Counted from the stretch's first letter, positions 22,453-35,757 are shown. The stretch is DNA of 64,000 bases from Malaya genurostris (GCF_030247185.1 NC_080570.1:128704650-128768649), one strand, 5' to 3'. The notes: generated from the sequence alone by a model not told the origin. A program made the numbers and translations.

Positions 22453-24664
22453 GAAGCGTTACCGATTTCGTTCAGTGCACTATCAAAGATCCGATAAAAA
22501 GTGAATTTTTGGGGAGGCGCTTCTCTGAGCGAGGATTTCGTTGCTCGGGGTGTTTTTTACGCAGCATTCTAATGCAGAGAAAATGCTCGAAAATTATGAA
22601 CGAAATTTTACGAAAACGGCTGGAAAAATGTTTAGACCTTATAGCAAAAAAGGCTCTTCAAGAGGACAATCACTCGAAGCATCTAAGCCGCCTTTGGTGC
22701 ATCTGGAAGGAGGAGAACGGCATCGCAACATTCGACTGACTTTCACAATTTTTCGAAACAAATTCAAGAAATTCAGGAAAAAATACGCATAATTTTAAGA
22801 AGAACTTTGATAGTTTTGGCAACGCTGAGAACTGCATCAAAAGTATGTATCGAAAGCGCCAGACCATTCTCGAATTACACCGAAGCTTTTTCAATGCATT
22901 AGAAACATTCGTGCCTCCTTTCCTGCGGAACAGACTGTGGAAAGGGGAAACATATACATGTTGGGAAACCTTTCCAAATGTTTTTCTGCTTAGATAACAT
23001 AGAATAGCAAAAATGTCCCAAACACCATTCTGTTTGTTTCTTTTGAATAACTGAAACTCGTAAATGGTAAAGATGTTACCAAATGAAAAATTATTACAAA
23101 AGCTATAGGTTGTGGAAGTTTAGCGCTACAATGTCGACGACATTTGCGTGTTGTTTCGCGTTATTACTCACAAATACTGGTCGCTAAAAGAGACCAGTTT
23201 GATTTCCTAACAACTTACAAAAAAAAATCAAAAACAATAGGTTGCGCTTTAATTTCCTTGCTTTTTCGTCAACGCAATGTGGACGACTTCTACCGTCACT
23301 ACCGCGACCGAAATTTGCATGTTCGGCTCTACCCGAGACACAGTATTACTCAACCGACAGAAGGCCTTGTCTTGGACTACTTCCTAGTCCATTTACCGCG
23401 TCCATTTCGACGGTTCGGAGCCAATAAAACCGAAACCGAGCCCGGGTTCGTCTTATGGAAAGTTGTCTTGCAACTTTTTTTTTCTGTTCATTCCTAAATC
23501 GCAAATGCACAACCCAGAAACGATGTACCGACCGAAACCTAAACATAGCACATATAACTAACCCGTTGTCGTAAGTACTGGTTGCATGGTAAGACCTAGG
23601 CCAAGCCGTTTCCTAAGGCCGGTCCGCTTTTCATCCAGAAGTATGAGGTAACAATTAGTTACAGCGCAATACATACGATACGGGTGACAGTGCGGTGCGG
23701 TGCGCGCTCGGTTCGGTACCGAAACCGTGCGGGTCACCAACGGAAGCGCAAGCGACACAGAGGAACAGAGGAATGAAAATACCATTCGATGTCATGAACC
23801 CTGGCGGCTCGTGGTTTTCCTCAGTACTAGAATGAAAGAAAAAAAACATAACTCGCTCATTGACGGGTCCGAAATTTGGCGCATTTTTTCTTTTGCGGTT
23901 GCTGTCCGGAATGGACAACGGCAAAATTGGTTGTTTCGTTGTTTCAAGGAGTGTGAGGTTCACTGTTTTTCAATGGTTTGTTTATCTTTTTTTTTTTTTT
24001 CCTGTTGACGGGAACTCGGAAAGTAGCAATTGAGCGACCTGAATTACTTGGATCGTGCCACATAATTTCACTTCTGAAGTTGATTCGAATAGAATTTTTA
24101 AATAACTCGGTTTATAACACGTGGAAAACATGGTTCATCATTTCTATTTAATTGAGTGAATTTAAACCAAATCCGTCAAGATACTCGACTCCCTTATCGG
24201 CGATTCGTACGACCGGTTGGGTTGATTTACACGTGATATATCGTCAACGTGAGGAACAATCGATTTTCAAACAAACACATTCCGCCCGAAACGGCCATTT
24301 CCAGGCGCTAGGCTCTCTCGCACATACCGTAGTGTACAAACGTATGTCCGTATGTCTGTCACCCTATATCTTATCAGTTGTTTGTTTACGAAACAGCTCA
24401 TACACGATTTACCGAGAGTTCTGCGTATAGCACGTCATCGAGTCAAGAAAGTCGCGGCAGTGAGAATCGTTTTTGGATTTGCGGTTTATGTATATGAAAC
24501 GGAATGATCTAATCATCTAACGTTGCCGTGGTTGTACGTGATTGAATATTTCTTCAAGACACTTTCTAGAATTCCTCACAAGAAATTGTGAGGACACCGA
24601 AACTTTCCTATGAATGTGTTTGATAAACTCCAAAGTTACTCATTGGATGGCTTTCAAATTCTCA
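22453..24664. other. No gene identified; GC-richer block 23130-24560
   Basis: The block 23130-24560 has a more balanced composition than its surroundings and no transposon marks. Its open frames (for example 23144-23497 and 24152-24430) show no domain, and codon use does not stand out. It may be host single-copy DNA containing untranslated exons or regulatory sites; I cannot show this. Confidence 0.35.
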
Positions 24665-27600
24665 GACAATGACCGGTATCCCATATCCAAACATTTTCTC
24701 TATTCATCAGACTATATTAGAGTTAGAGCTGTGTCTATCACAAGGCTTAGGGTGGCAAAATGCACGGAATGCATATGAACGCAGGTTCGTAGTTATGGCG
24801 ACTTTAAGTCAAACCAACTAAAATGAATAAATCGATCCTCAGTCGTGAAGAATTTATGATTAAATTTAGAATATCATGGGATAATCACAAAAAACGAATG
24901 AAAATTTCTAAACGTGTGTTTGAGATTCTCGATCAAGGATGACGACATATAATCCGTTAAGTAAGAGCGTGTTAATCATAGCGTGCGATCGGTTTTCTAT
25001 CGGCCTCTGTCCTTGGCGCTTTGAAAAAAGGCGGGTAGCTAATGTCACAGACATAACCGGATTGAAGTGAATACCAGGGTGGCAAGCGAATTGTCGATTT
25101 CAATTTCCCGGTTTTTTGAGGAAAAAAATTCCCGGTTTTTGGAATAGGCTCAAATCGCCCCTGTTTAGTTTTTTTTTGTAAATATTTTCTAATTTAAACT
25201 TTAAACAGATATCCCATGTCCAAACAGGATCATTGTAATAGGCCCGCTAATTGAGGATTCAATTACTTTCCAAGCATTTCGACGTATGAATAAAAATTAT
25301 TCATTATAACATGTGCATATAAGAAGAGCATAAAGCCTTTTTAAAGTCATTCAGGGGTTTTGGTTACACGTAACCGATTTTTTCCGAGTGCACAAGACTG
25401 TTTTTACTATTATTTTGGTATACATATGATTGAAAATAAATCAATAAGGAACAACAATCCCAAAAACGGACGCTTGCCACTCGGAGAAAACAACAACAAT
25501 CTATGCTTGCAACTTCAAATCATTTCGGCCGGAAAATTATAAACGGCATGATGGCCAAGGATGGCTTTTATCGTATCAAAGAACGCTCTCTACCATTCTT
25601 CACAATATTCAATTATTGCCATCAAAGAGAGACGGATATCATCTCAGCAACAAAACACCGTCATTGTTCATTCTACATAGAATGGACGCCAGTGCGAGAG
25701 CGAATTTCTCTCGATGAGCTGTCTGAGCATCACGGGTTAGCACGCTGCTGTGGGGATTCTCTCTGAAGCAAGAAACGGTTGCTTATTCTCGTTTGGCGAT
25801 CCGATTCTATACGAGCAGTTGATAATTGCGATAGAATCACTTTCTATTGTATCAGTTAGTCAATAAACAATGTTTACGATTTTAATGCGTTGATGGGCAA
25901 ATAAATCAAATGATAACTGTTAAAATGCACAATATATCGATCTGTTTTTTTTTCTAATATGATTCTAAATGCTCATAGAGAAATCAGACAAATAATCAGG
26001 AAGTACGATTTCTTCATGATGAACTCTCCGCTAGTTTTAAACCAGTTTTTTTTCCAATAGCATAACTAATTTATTTTCTATAAAAATGTTTCTACAATTG
26101 ATCTGATTCTAGCAGATCAATCAATAACATTCAGGGTTTCAAATGAAGCAATGATAAGTTCAATTAGTTATATATTCTACTAAGCGAGACAATGACCGGT
26201 ATCCCATATCCAAACATTTTCTCTGTTCATCAGACTATATTAGAGTTAGAGCTGTGTCTATCACAAGGCTTAGAGTGGCAAAATGCACGGAATGCATATG
26301 AACACAGGTTCGTAGTTATGGCGACTTTAAGTCAAACCAACTAAAATGAATAAATCGATCCTCAGTCGTGAAGAATTTATGATTAAATTTAGAATATCAT
26401 GGGATAATCACAAAAAACGAATGAAAATTTCTAAACGTGTGTTTGAGATTCTCGATCAAGGACGACGACATATAGTCCGTTAAGTAAGAGCGTGTTAATC
26501 ATAGCGTGCGATCGGTTTTCTATCGGCCTCTGTCCTTGGCGCTTTGAAAAAAGGCGGGTAGCTAATGTCACAGACATAACCGGATTGAAGTGAATACCAG
26601 GGTGGCAAGCGAATTGTCGATTTCAATTTCCCGGTTTTTTGAGGAAAAAAATTCCCGGTTTTTGGAATAGGCTCAAATCGCCCCTGTTTAGTTTTTTTTT
26701 GTAAATATTTTCTAATTTAAACTTTAAACAGATATCCCATGTCCAAACAGGATCATTGTAATAGGCCCGCTAATTGAGGATTCAATTACTTTCCAAGCAT
26801 TTCGACGTATGAATAAAAATTATTCATTATAACATGTGCATATAAGAAGAGCATAAAGCCTTTTTAAAGTCATTCAGGGGTTTTGGTTACACGTAACCGA
26901 TTTTTTCCGAGTGCACATGACTGTTTTTACTATTATTTTGGTATACATATGATTGAAAATAAATCAATAAGGAACAACAATCCCAAAAACGGACGCTTGC
27001 CACTCGGAGAAAACAACAACAATCTATGCTTGCAACTTCAAATCATTTCGGCAGGAAAATTATAAACGGCATGATGGCCAAGGATGGCTTTTATCGTATC
27101 AAAGAACGCTCTCTACCATTCTTCACAATATTCAATTATTGCCATCAAAGAGAGACGGATATCATCTCAGCAACAAAACACCGTCATTGTTCATTCTACA
27201 TAGAATGGACGCCAGTGCGAGAGCGAATTTCTCTCGATGAGCTGTCTGAGCATCACGGGTTAGCACGCTGCTGTGGGGATTCTCTCTGAAGCAAGAAACG
27301 GTTGCTTATTCTCGTTTGGCGATCCGATTCTATACGAGCAGTTGATAATTGCGATAGAATCACTTTCTATTGTATCAGTTAGTCAATAAACAATGTTTAC
27401 GATTTTAATGCGTTGATGGGCAAATAAATCAAATGATAACTGTTAAAATGCACAATATATCGATCTGTTTTTTTTTCTAATATGATTCTAAATGCTCATA
27501 GAGAAATCAGACAAATAATCAGGAAGTACGATTTCTTCATGATGAACTCTCCGCTAGTTTTAAACCAGTTTTTTTTCCAATAGCATAACTAATTTATTTT

Positions 27601-29211
27601 CTATAAAAATGTTTCTACAATTGATCTGATTCTAGCAGATCAATCAATAACATTCAGGGTTTCAAATGAAGCAATGATAAGTTCAATTAGTTATATATTC
27701 TACTAAGCGAGACAATGACCGGTATCCCATATCCAAACATTTTCTCTGTTCATCAGACTATATTAGAGTTAGAGCTGTGTCTATCACAAGGCTTAGAGTG
27801 GCAAAATGCACGGAATGCATATGAACACAGGTTCGTAGTTATGGCGACTTTAAGTCAAACCAACTAAAATGAATAAATCGATCCTCAGTCGTGAAGAATT
27901 TATGATTAAATTTAGAATATCATGGGATAATCACAAAAAACGAATGAAAATTTCTAAACGTGTGTTTGAGATTCTCGATCAAGGACGACGACATATAGTC
28001 CGTTAAGTAAGAGCGTGTTAATCATAGCGTGCGATCGGTTTTCTATCGGCCTCTGTCCTTGGCGCTTTGAAAAAAGGCGGGTAGCTAATGTCACAGACAT
28101 AACCGGATTGAAGTGAATACCAGGGTGGCAAGCGAATTGTCGATTTCAATTTCCCGGTTTTTTGAGGAAAAAAATTCCCGGTTTTTGGAATAGGCTCAAA
28201 TCGCCCCTGTTTAGTTTTTTTTTGTAAATATTTTCTAATTTAAACTTTAAACAGATATCCCATGTCCAAACAGGATCATTGTAATTGAGGATTCAATTAC
28301 TTTCCAAGCATTACGTATGAATAAAAATTATTCATTATAACATGTGCATATAAGAAGAGCATAAAGCCTTTTTTAGGTCATTCAGGGGTTTTGGTTACAC
28401 GTAACCGATTTTTTCCGAGTGCACAAGACTGTTTTTACTATTATTTTGGTATACATATGATTGAAAATAAATCAATAAGGAACAACAATCCCAAAAACGG
28501 ACGCTTGCCACTCGGAGAAAACAACAACAATCTATGCTTGCAACTTCAAATCATTTCGGCCGGAAAATTATAAACGGCATGATGGCCAAGGATGGCTTTT
28601 ATCGTATCAAAGAACGCTCTCTACCATTCTTCACAATATTCAATTATTGCCATCAAAGAGAGACGGATATCATCTCAGCAACAAAACACCGTCATTGTTC
28701 ATTCTACATAGAATGGACACCAGTGCGAGAGCGAATTTCTCTCGATGAGCTGTCTGAGCATCACGGGTTAGCACGCTGCTGTGGGGATTCTCTCTGAAGC
28801 AACAAACGGTTGCTTATTCTCGTTTGGCGATCCGATTCTATACGAGCAGTTGATAATTGCGATAGAATCACTTTCTATTGTATCAGTTAGTCAATAAACA
28901 ATGTTTACGATTTTAATGCGTTGATGGGCAAATAAATCAAATGATAACTGTTAAAATGCACAATATATCGATCTGTTTTTTTTCTAATATGATTCTAAAT
29001 GCTCATAGAGAAATCAGACAAATAATCAGGAAGTACGATTTCTTCATGATGAACTCTCCGCTAGTTTTAAACCAGTTTTTTTTTCCAATAGCATAACTAA
29101 TTTATTTTCTATAAAAATGTTTCTACAATTGATCTGATTCTAGCAGATCAATTAATAACATTCAGGGTTTCAAATGAAGCAATGATAAGTTCAATTAGTT
29201 ATATATTCTAC
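24665..29211. repeat. Tandem triplication, 1523-bp unit
   Basis: Units start with GACAATGACCGGTATCCC at 24665, 26188 and 27711. The first two are exactly 1523 bp and differ at only a handful of bases. The third ends at 29211 and carries small internal deletions near 28285 and 28310. Both unit junctions contain the same 7-nt filler TAAGCGA, absent at the end of unit 3. Each unit includes the left terminus of a hAT-like element and open frames of 60 and 87 residues that repeat identically with it and are not credible genes. Confidence 0.95.
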
Positions 29212-29814
29212 CAGCTTAGAACTAATCGACTAGAACACTATCAAATGTAAACCCTAAAATTGTTTTGGGAAATATATTTATAGTTTTAAATAATTTAAAT
29301 CAATACTTTATTCAAACTAAATTCAATTCAACTTCAACTACATCAATATCAACGTTCTTGTGATCCTAAAATGGAATAGTTGAGAAACTTTAAAAGAAAA
29401 TTAAATATAGATTCACTGAACAAATCAATCCATTTTCTAAATCTTTCTAAGATTCTATACTGGTCCTCAGAAACCAGTTTAAACTCTCAAAACAGGAACT
29501 CAAATACTTCCTGTAATCGGTGAATAAGACCAAAGTCGACAACTCTTCCAATTTTGCGAGTCCTTTTGACATCTAACAGAAATATAAGCATAACACAAGT
29601 ATTGTCTTAAGATGACATTACTGAGACAAATTATGATGATACAAGGGCAATCATTAGCAAACTTAAAAACATGAAGGCTCTTAAAAATGTTCAATAGTTT
29701 TGTTAATAATTTTCCCTATGTCACCATGAGATTTTGCCATAAATTTCGCATATGTGTTGAATACTTATATGAAAATTTAACAAAAATCCAACAGAAGCAT
29801 CCAAATTAGCCTTA

Positions 29815-31127
29815 CAAGGTGAGATGAAAAAACTGCAACAAAGTAAAACGCCATAATTTTTTCATTTTTTTTTTAAATTTTATTGAATGAAAGCAAAAAA
29901 TGTCGGAAATAACATCAAATTTGAGAATCGGTTTAGATTTGTTCGAATTGGCCACCTTTGGCACGAACTATGGCCTTCAAACGGCCAATGAAACCATCAC
30001 ACGCTGCCCGAAAGTGGCTCTGCGGTATTTTGTCCCATTCTCGGCGAAGCGCTTGCTTGAGATGATCGACACTTTGGTATTTTTTAGTGCCAACCTTGCT
30101 TTCCAAAATACCCCAGGCACAATAGTCCAACGGATTGGCATCCGGAGATTTTGGTGGCCATTGTGCGGTGGAAATGAAGCGAGGAACCTCATTTCTTAAC
30201 CATTCTTGGGTGGCGCGTGCTGAGTGCGATGGTGCTGAGTCCTGTTGGAATGTCCAAGGTCTGCGGCCGAAATGTTTGCGTGCCCAGGGCTTCAGAACTC
30301 CCTCCAAAATATTTTCGCGATAGATTTGCGCATTTATTTTGACCCCACGGTCGATGAATACGAGCGGCGAGCGACCATCGGCTGTTATGGCGGCCCACAC
30401 CATCACCATGGCCGGCTTTTGAGTTCTGGTGGCCAACCGAAGTTGCAAATTTTCAGCTGACCTCTCTGGCAAGTAAACACGATCATTTTGTTTGTTTACA
30501 AACTGCTGGATAACGAATGGTTTCTCATCGGAGAAAACCAAATTCGGCAGTTCACCACTTTCGGCCAAGCGAAGCAACTCTTTAGCTTTTTCGAGTCTAA
30601 CTTTTTTTTGCGCATCAGTAAGATCTTGCACTTTTTGGAACTTCAATGGCTTTAGTCCAAGCTCATTTTTCAATATTTGCCGAATGGCATATTGCGATAT
30701 GTTCAGCTCACGAGCCATTTTTCGGCCACTGCGACGCGGATTTCGTTCAATTCGCTTCTTCACTTTTCGAACCATTTCTGCCGATGTTGCTGTTTTTTTT
30801 CGTCCACTTCCTTGACGTCGGGCTACGCTACCAGTATCACGGTAACGAGCGATGGTACGAGACACAAAAGATTTATTCACTTTTAAATGCTGGAGGGCTC
30901 TAACGATAGCCACTTGTGGTTTTCCAGCCAAATGCAAAGCAATCACACTATCACACTTGAATTCCATCACAAATAACTTTTTTTCTGAAAAATTCCCACC
31001 AAAATGCTTTTGTGCGCTTGTAAATAATATAATGAGCTGTCACTAGAATAAATCTGACAGCTGTGGGACGAGCGGTTTAGAAATGACAGCAGTCTGAAGT
31101 TGGTTGCAGTTTTTTCATCTCACCTTG
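29815..31127 (-). mobile_element. Complete DD37D (maT-type) mariner
   Basis: The ends CAAGGTGAGATGAAAAAACT and their inverse match perfectly over 25 bp (through GCAAC). TA flanks at 29813-29814 and 31128-31129. The total is 1313 bp with a single uninterrupted transposase gene on the minus strand. It is inserted in the hAT-like element at 28122-31509. Confidence 0.95.
29933..30967 (-). CDS. Intact DD37D mariner transposase, 344 residues
   Basis: This enzyme would cut and rejoin the element's own ends in the nucleus. I chose the ATG at 30967 (MEFKCDSVIALHLAGK); the frame is open one codon further to a GTG. Residues about 1-105 look like two helix-turn-helix units with a basic GSGRKK linker at 53-58. 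The catalytic triad is visible: Asp147 in LVFSDEKPF, Asp243 in WTFQQDSAPSH and Asp281 in SPDANPLDYCAWG, with 37 residues between the last two. Length is normal for the family (about 340-350) and there is no stop or shift, unlike every other transposase in the window. Leader to the left end is about 160 bp and trailer about 118 bp. Whether it is expressed is unknown. Confidence 0.93.
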   Translation of the reverse strand: MEFKCDSVIALHLAGKPQVAIVRALQHLKVNKSFVSRTIARYRDTGSVARRQGSGRKKTATSAEMVRKVKKRIERNPRRSGRKMARELNISQYAIRQILKNELGLKPLKFQKVQDLTDAQKKVRLEKAKELLRLAESGELPNLVFSDEKPFVIQQFVNKQNDRVYLPERSAENLQLRLATRTQKPAMVMVWAAITADGRSPLVFIDRGVKINAQIYRENILEGVLKPWARKHFGRRPWTFQQDSAPSHSARATQEWLRNEVPRFISTAQWPPKSPDANPLDYCAWGILESKVGTKKYQSVDHLKQALRREWDKIPQSHFRAACDGFIGRLKAIVRAKGGQFEQI

Positions 31128-31774
31128 TATTTTTCAAAATGAGCTTTCATTATGCTGTTATTGATAACAACTAAGAAAACTCTGATGCTTTCTGTTTGAT
31201 TTAAAACTGTCTGCAAACTCCTAAAAATCGTTGGACGAGACATGGGGTATTGGCATATTTGGCATATTTCCAATGGACAATAAGTTATTTCAACACATGT
31301 ACAGAACATTTCGCTCAAACGCAAAATTGGGTATTGTCTCCTACTTTTCAATTGTTGAAAAAAAATCATTATTCTAACAACTGCTACGCATAGGTGAGTT
31401 AGTAATATTTTTCCCGGTTTTTCACTAAAATTCTCGACTTTTTCCCGGTTTTTCCCAGTGAAATCAAGTTCTCGACTTTTTCCCGGTTTTCCCGGTTACT
31501 TGCCACCCTTGAATACGCATAACATTGGCGCGCTGAATCTGAAACTGACATAATAATAATAATAAGTCCAACATCAACTATAATAAAACACTACGAAAGT
31601 ATAGGGAATAATAGAAATAATTGTTTATACTAATGGTGGTTCTGAAAAGAACCTTTTATGTTGCCGATGACGCTGGAGGTGACGAGTTGGATTCGTTGGA
31701 TTGATATGATTGTCACAGGCGTAGTGTTCATAATCGATTACAATCTACTAAGCGAAGGAAACTTTAGACGGTCG

Positions 31775-31925
31775 TCAAAAGGTGAGATAACTAAGTGCTC
31801 ATAAGTTCCTGTCTCATGCCTACCCGTGTGTCTATGACGACATTTGGTCAATACAACGGCATCGACTCGGTGCTATCGCCTGCTGCGTTAGTAGCAGAAT
31901 GAAAGGGTGCGAATTGGTATGTATG
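31775..31925. repeat. Dispersed repeat pair, copy 1
   Basis: The text CGGTCGTCAAAAGGTGAGAT through GTAGCAGAATGAAAGGGTGC recurs at 53478-53625 with scattered changes. Shared blocks include CTGCGTTAGTAGCAGAATGA and GGTGCTATCGCCT. It may be a fragment of a longer retroelement; no coding sequence is preserved. Confidence 0.6.
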
Positions 31926-31929
31926 TAAT

Positions 31930-33560
31930 AATTGATTTGAAACGCGAAAATTTTTAAAAATCCTTTAAATAGGTCTCGTCTCTATTGCTGAAGTACAGTT
32001 CACAGTTGTCCGAAGCGGAAAATTAGTGTGACAAAAATATTTTCACTATTATATATTAGTTTTTTGTAGTTGGTGTCTTCACAAAAGTTGTTTGTAATCA
32101 AATGGCGCTCCTTTTGATGAAAAAAGTTACTACGGTGGTCCTCATTTAGGTTGAAATCTGATATCTAACTTTCTTAATTGAACTCAAAAATGATTTTTTT
32201 TTGTACAGTAAAGCTATAGGAAATTTTATTTTGAGCAACTTTGTTGAAAAAAAAACACCTCTCTAGCTCTTCATTGGATGAAGTTACATCAATTTTCCCG
32301 AGTAAAACTAGGGTGGCTTCAGAAAAATCACTTTTTTGTTCTAATTTTTTTGTGCAACGTTCTACCGAAGAGTTGTCTTCTGAAGAGTTGTTGAACTAAT
32401 CATTGCGCACAATTTTGCTCAACCTAGCTTTTGCATACGAGCTACCGGTAAAAAGTTATGATTGTTTTTTCATCAAAAATTAGTCAAGCTTCAAATATCA
32501 ATATTCATTAGATGCCAGATCGCTAAAAATGTATCCTATGTGGTTCCTGAAAGATCATAATATAAGTAAAAATTTAAGAGAAAATTGGAAGGGTGTTATT
32601 TTTTTAACTAATTTAAATTAGTCTTAAAAATACCTTCAAAAATTTCAAAAATATTGCATAACTCTTAAACTTTTTAACGTATCAACATACTTCCTTCAGA
32701 AAAAAAAGTATCAAATTAGTTCTACAAATGTTCCATACATTGTCCTTTCGAGAAATGAGACACACAAAAACTACAGCCGAAAATAAATTGCAGAACAATT
32801 TTAATTAATTTATTACCAAAATAACTACTTCAATTGAGTTTGAGCAACTGGAGATTAGAGATACTGTGTAGTATGGTTATTCCGAACTAGTTGGCCATGA
32901 TAAATCTATGAACAGAAATTTTTATGATCTCGACAACCATTCCAACAAGCTGATGCATGTTAGTAAAATGCAAATATTTTTATCCACATCGTGCCAAGAC
33001 GCCTTTGACACTGGCTCTTCTTTTTCATCCACTTGTGTACCGAAAAGCCTGTAAAAACAGGAAAACGACGCGCAATGAGTTTTGGTTTGAATAAATACAT
33101 TCTACTCGTTTTAACAAACTAATGATTCTCTTGGGTTTCAGGAAGTGTTTTGACTTACCAAAAATCTATTTTCGGCTGTAGTTTTTATGTGACTCAACTT
33201 TCAAAAGGACAATGCATGGAACACTTGTAGAACTAATTTGATACTATTATTTTGCTGGAGGAAGTATGTTGATACGTTAAGGTGTTTAAGAGTTATGCAA
33301 TGTTTTAGAGTTTTTTGAAGGTATTTTTAAAATTAATTTAAATAAGTTAAAAAATGACACCCTTCCAATTTTCTCTTAAATTTTTACTTATATTATGACC
33401 TTTAAGGAAACACATAGGATACATTTTTATCGATCTGGCATCTAATGAATATTGATATTATTGGATATTCGGCTTGAGTTTTTCAATACAATGAAATAGG
33501 GCTATACTTCTGGATGGAAATTTTTTTATTAAACTTTTGTCGTGGATACGACTTATTATG
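31930..33560. repeat. Large inverted repeat, ~330-bp arms at 32461 and 33165
   Basis: Left arm about 32461-32790 and right arm about 33165-33490 are inverted relatives, sharing TCATTAGATGCCAGATCG, TAAGAGAAAATTGGAAGGG, ATACTTCCTTCAG and the ACAGCCGAAAATA edge. They have diverged by substitutions and small indels. The spacer is about 375 bp. Beyond the arms, 31930-32460 has further low-complexity text of the same style. No transposase or target duplication was identified. Confidence 0.65.
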
Positions 33561-35757
33561 GGGCGCCTTTTCAAAATCTACCCAAGAATGGATAGAACTA
33601 AATTGTGAAAATCTCTTGTTGTATTTACCCCAGCAACATAACTTTTTCTACAAGTTATCGGAAATGTGGTCAGGAATTCGCGATAAAATTTTCTACAGTA
33701 TGAGATAACCTCAAAAACAACGTTTTTTTAAAACCTTTGGAAACATTGAGAAAAACTCATCATACTTGCTTGCCTTTTCCGCACCCGGACGACGGTTTTG
33801 AGGTAGTCAGACACATATATCAGACCCGATATTCTACTGGACGAGTATAAAAGGTAAAAGATTTGACGAAAAAATGCCATGTTTGAATCTATTTGATGCT
33901 AACATTCCATTTAGGCGGGGCTGGTCGATGGAACACGATTTGCTCTGTATACGAAATGGGTCATCGGAATTCGATCTGGGAGTCAACACTTCCCACAGTC
34001 CAAGATTAAAGTTATTTGCATGTATAAATAAAACACATCGAAACATCTTTTTTCTGTTCACCGCTGCCAGACTGTGAGGCTTGGGATAGGTTAAACACAC
34101 ACACTAAGTAAAGAAAACTTTCGACCGCTGTATTGATCAAAGAGAGAATACGCCTGCGATAACTTCCGATTTGCATATTTCAATAGATAAGTAATTCTAA
34201 TACACTGAGATTGTTGTTTGTACGTGAACAATAGGAGTGCACAAACAAAAACAGCATAACCTCGGAAATTCGTGTAAAAAACTCGTAACTGCGGAAATCT
34301 GCGTAAAAAAGCGCAAACATTAGAAAAATTTTTATTATTGCCAAATATCTTCAAAAAATCATGAAACTTCGAAATATGGTGCTATCTCGACAAAAATTTG
34401 TTTGAAAAAAATCCACTGTCTTAGAAATGCATGAAACGTCGAGATCTGATGTGATCCCAAAAATTTTTGGAAAAAATCGACTATCTGAGAGATGACTTAA
34501 AAAACATTCGGGATAACACCAGATCGCGACGTTTCATGCGTTTCTAAGAAAAACCAAGAAAACCACATATCCTTGTAAATACGCATAAAAATACTGTGTA
34601 ACTGTAGAAATTCGCGTAAAATTTACCGCGTAACTTCGGAAGTCCGTGTCAATAAAGACGACTGTAGTTCTTTTGTAAACATTTATAGCCCTTGAAAAGG
34701 CTGATTAAATTTTCATTGTTTACTTTTCGGTGCATTTTGCACCAATGCAAACGATCAGCAGCTGGATGACGCAATCGCTTGAAGCGAAACTCGCACTGCG
34801 AACGTGCCCCAGCAGAACTGCTTCCTGTGCGGATTCAGTACTGAAGCAATTTTTGTAAAAGGAATTTCCTTTTACGTGATTTTGTTTGTAGCTTTTCAAC
34901 AAATTACTGAATAAAGCTCGAATAAATCACCACTATAGATCCACTTATCAACAAAGTTTCAACTTGCAAAAACTAAATATTTATCATTTTTTACATTTCA
35001 TCCACTCTACGCACACTAAACATTTTCAGATAGGTTCAGTGTTCATTCATCGGCAACGCATTTTATATAGCCTGTTTTACAATCTAAAAGAGGTAAGAAT
35101 GTGTTCATATTATAATAACCATAAATAAATGGAGGCGCATGGTCGCAAACAACGAAGACATGAAAACTCGAAAACAAAAAATAACGTTAAAAAATGTTAA
35201 CTTAAAAACAAAAAATGTTTTCGGATGTAACATGTAAAAATGTTTAGGCTTTCAAAGGAAAATATACAATTATATATGGTCTACCTACCATGGAAACTGT
35301 TAAAAAGGTGTACAAATGACGCTCTAAAACTCAAAACTTCAACTCTGTACTTTTCACATATTTTTCCCAAAAACTGCAGACATTTCTTGACAAAATATCC
35401 ACAAATCTTTTTTGAAGAAAAACACATTAACAACGAAAAGTTGAAATTTTCGAAAAATTTTACCTCAAAAACAAAGAAAAACGCACCGCTAATTTTTTGA
35501 TATGTTATGTAAAAATGTTTCAGTTTTCAGAAAAAAAAAATGACATAGTGCCCATTGCTCGCCAATCATGAGAACCGTTAAAAAGTTATACAATTGACTT
35601 TTTCAAACACAAAACTTCAACTTTACAAAATTCGAATATATTTTCCAAAAAACTATAAAGATTTATTGACAGCATATCCACAAATTATCGGAATCGGTCG
35701 AGTGATTCAAAAGTCATGATTTTTAAAAAATGTCTTTTTTGAAGAAAAACGATTTTT
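33560..35757. other. No gene; direct and inverted repeats at 34240-34650
   Basis: The part 34240-34650 contains several versions of CGTAACTGCGGAAATCTGCG and an inverted pair around GCATGAAACGTCG (34428 and 34521), which suggests an old MITE. The remainder is AT-rich with no supported coding frame. Confidence 0.4.

Larger units (their letters stand above)
28122..31509. mobile_element. hAT-like element with AGGGTGGCAAG ends and CCCGGTTTTT arrays
   Basis: The left end AGGGTGGCAAGCGAATTG is at 28122 and the right end TTACTTGCCACCCT at 31509. TGAATACC (28114-28121) and TGAATACG (31510-31517) match at 7 of 8, as expected for hAT. Subterminal TTCCCGGTTTTT repeats are present at both ends. No hAT transposase is seen. 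It contains the intact DD37D mariner at 29815-31127. Two further copies of its left 1.1 kb, at 25076 and 26599, arose by the tandem triplication. Confidence 0.8.

Noticed and set aside
23144..23497. 117-residue plus-strand frame
   Set aside because: Begins at a non-ATG codon, has low-complexity ends and no recognisable motif.
25360..28797. Repeated frames of 60 and 87 residues as a tandem gene family
   Set aside because: They recur because the whole 1523-bp unit is triplicated; no domain, start context or codon signature supports genes, though the C-terminal part is noted as a conserved mini-frame.
24665..29211. CRISPR-like or satellite array
   Set aside because: Only three units of 1.5 kb without spacers; this is a simple tandem duplication.
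30135..30903. Plus-strand frames at 29900-31046
   Set aside because: They are antisense shadows of the intact transposase on the minus strand.
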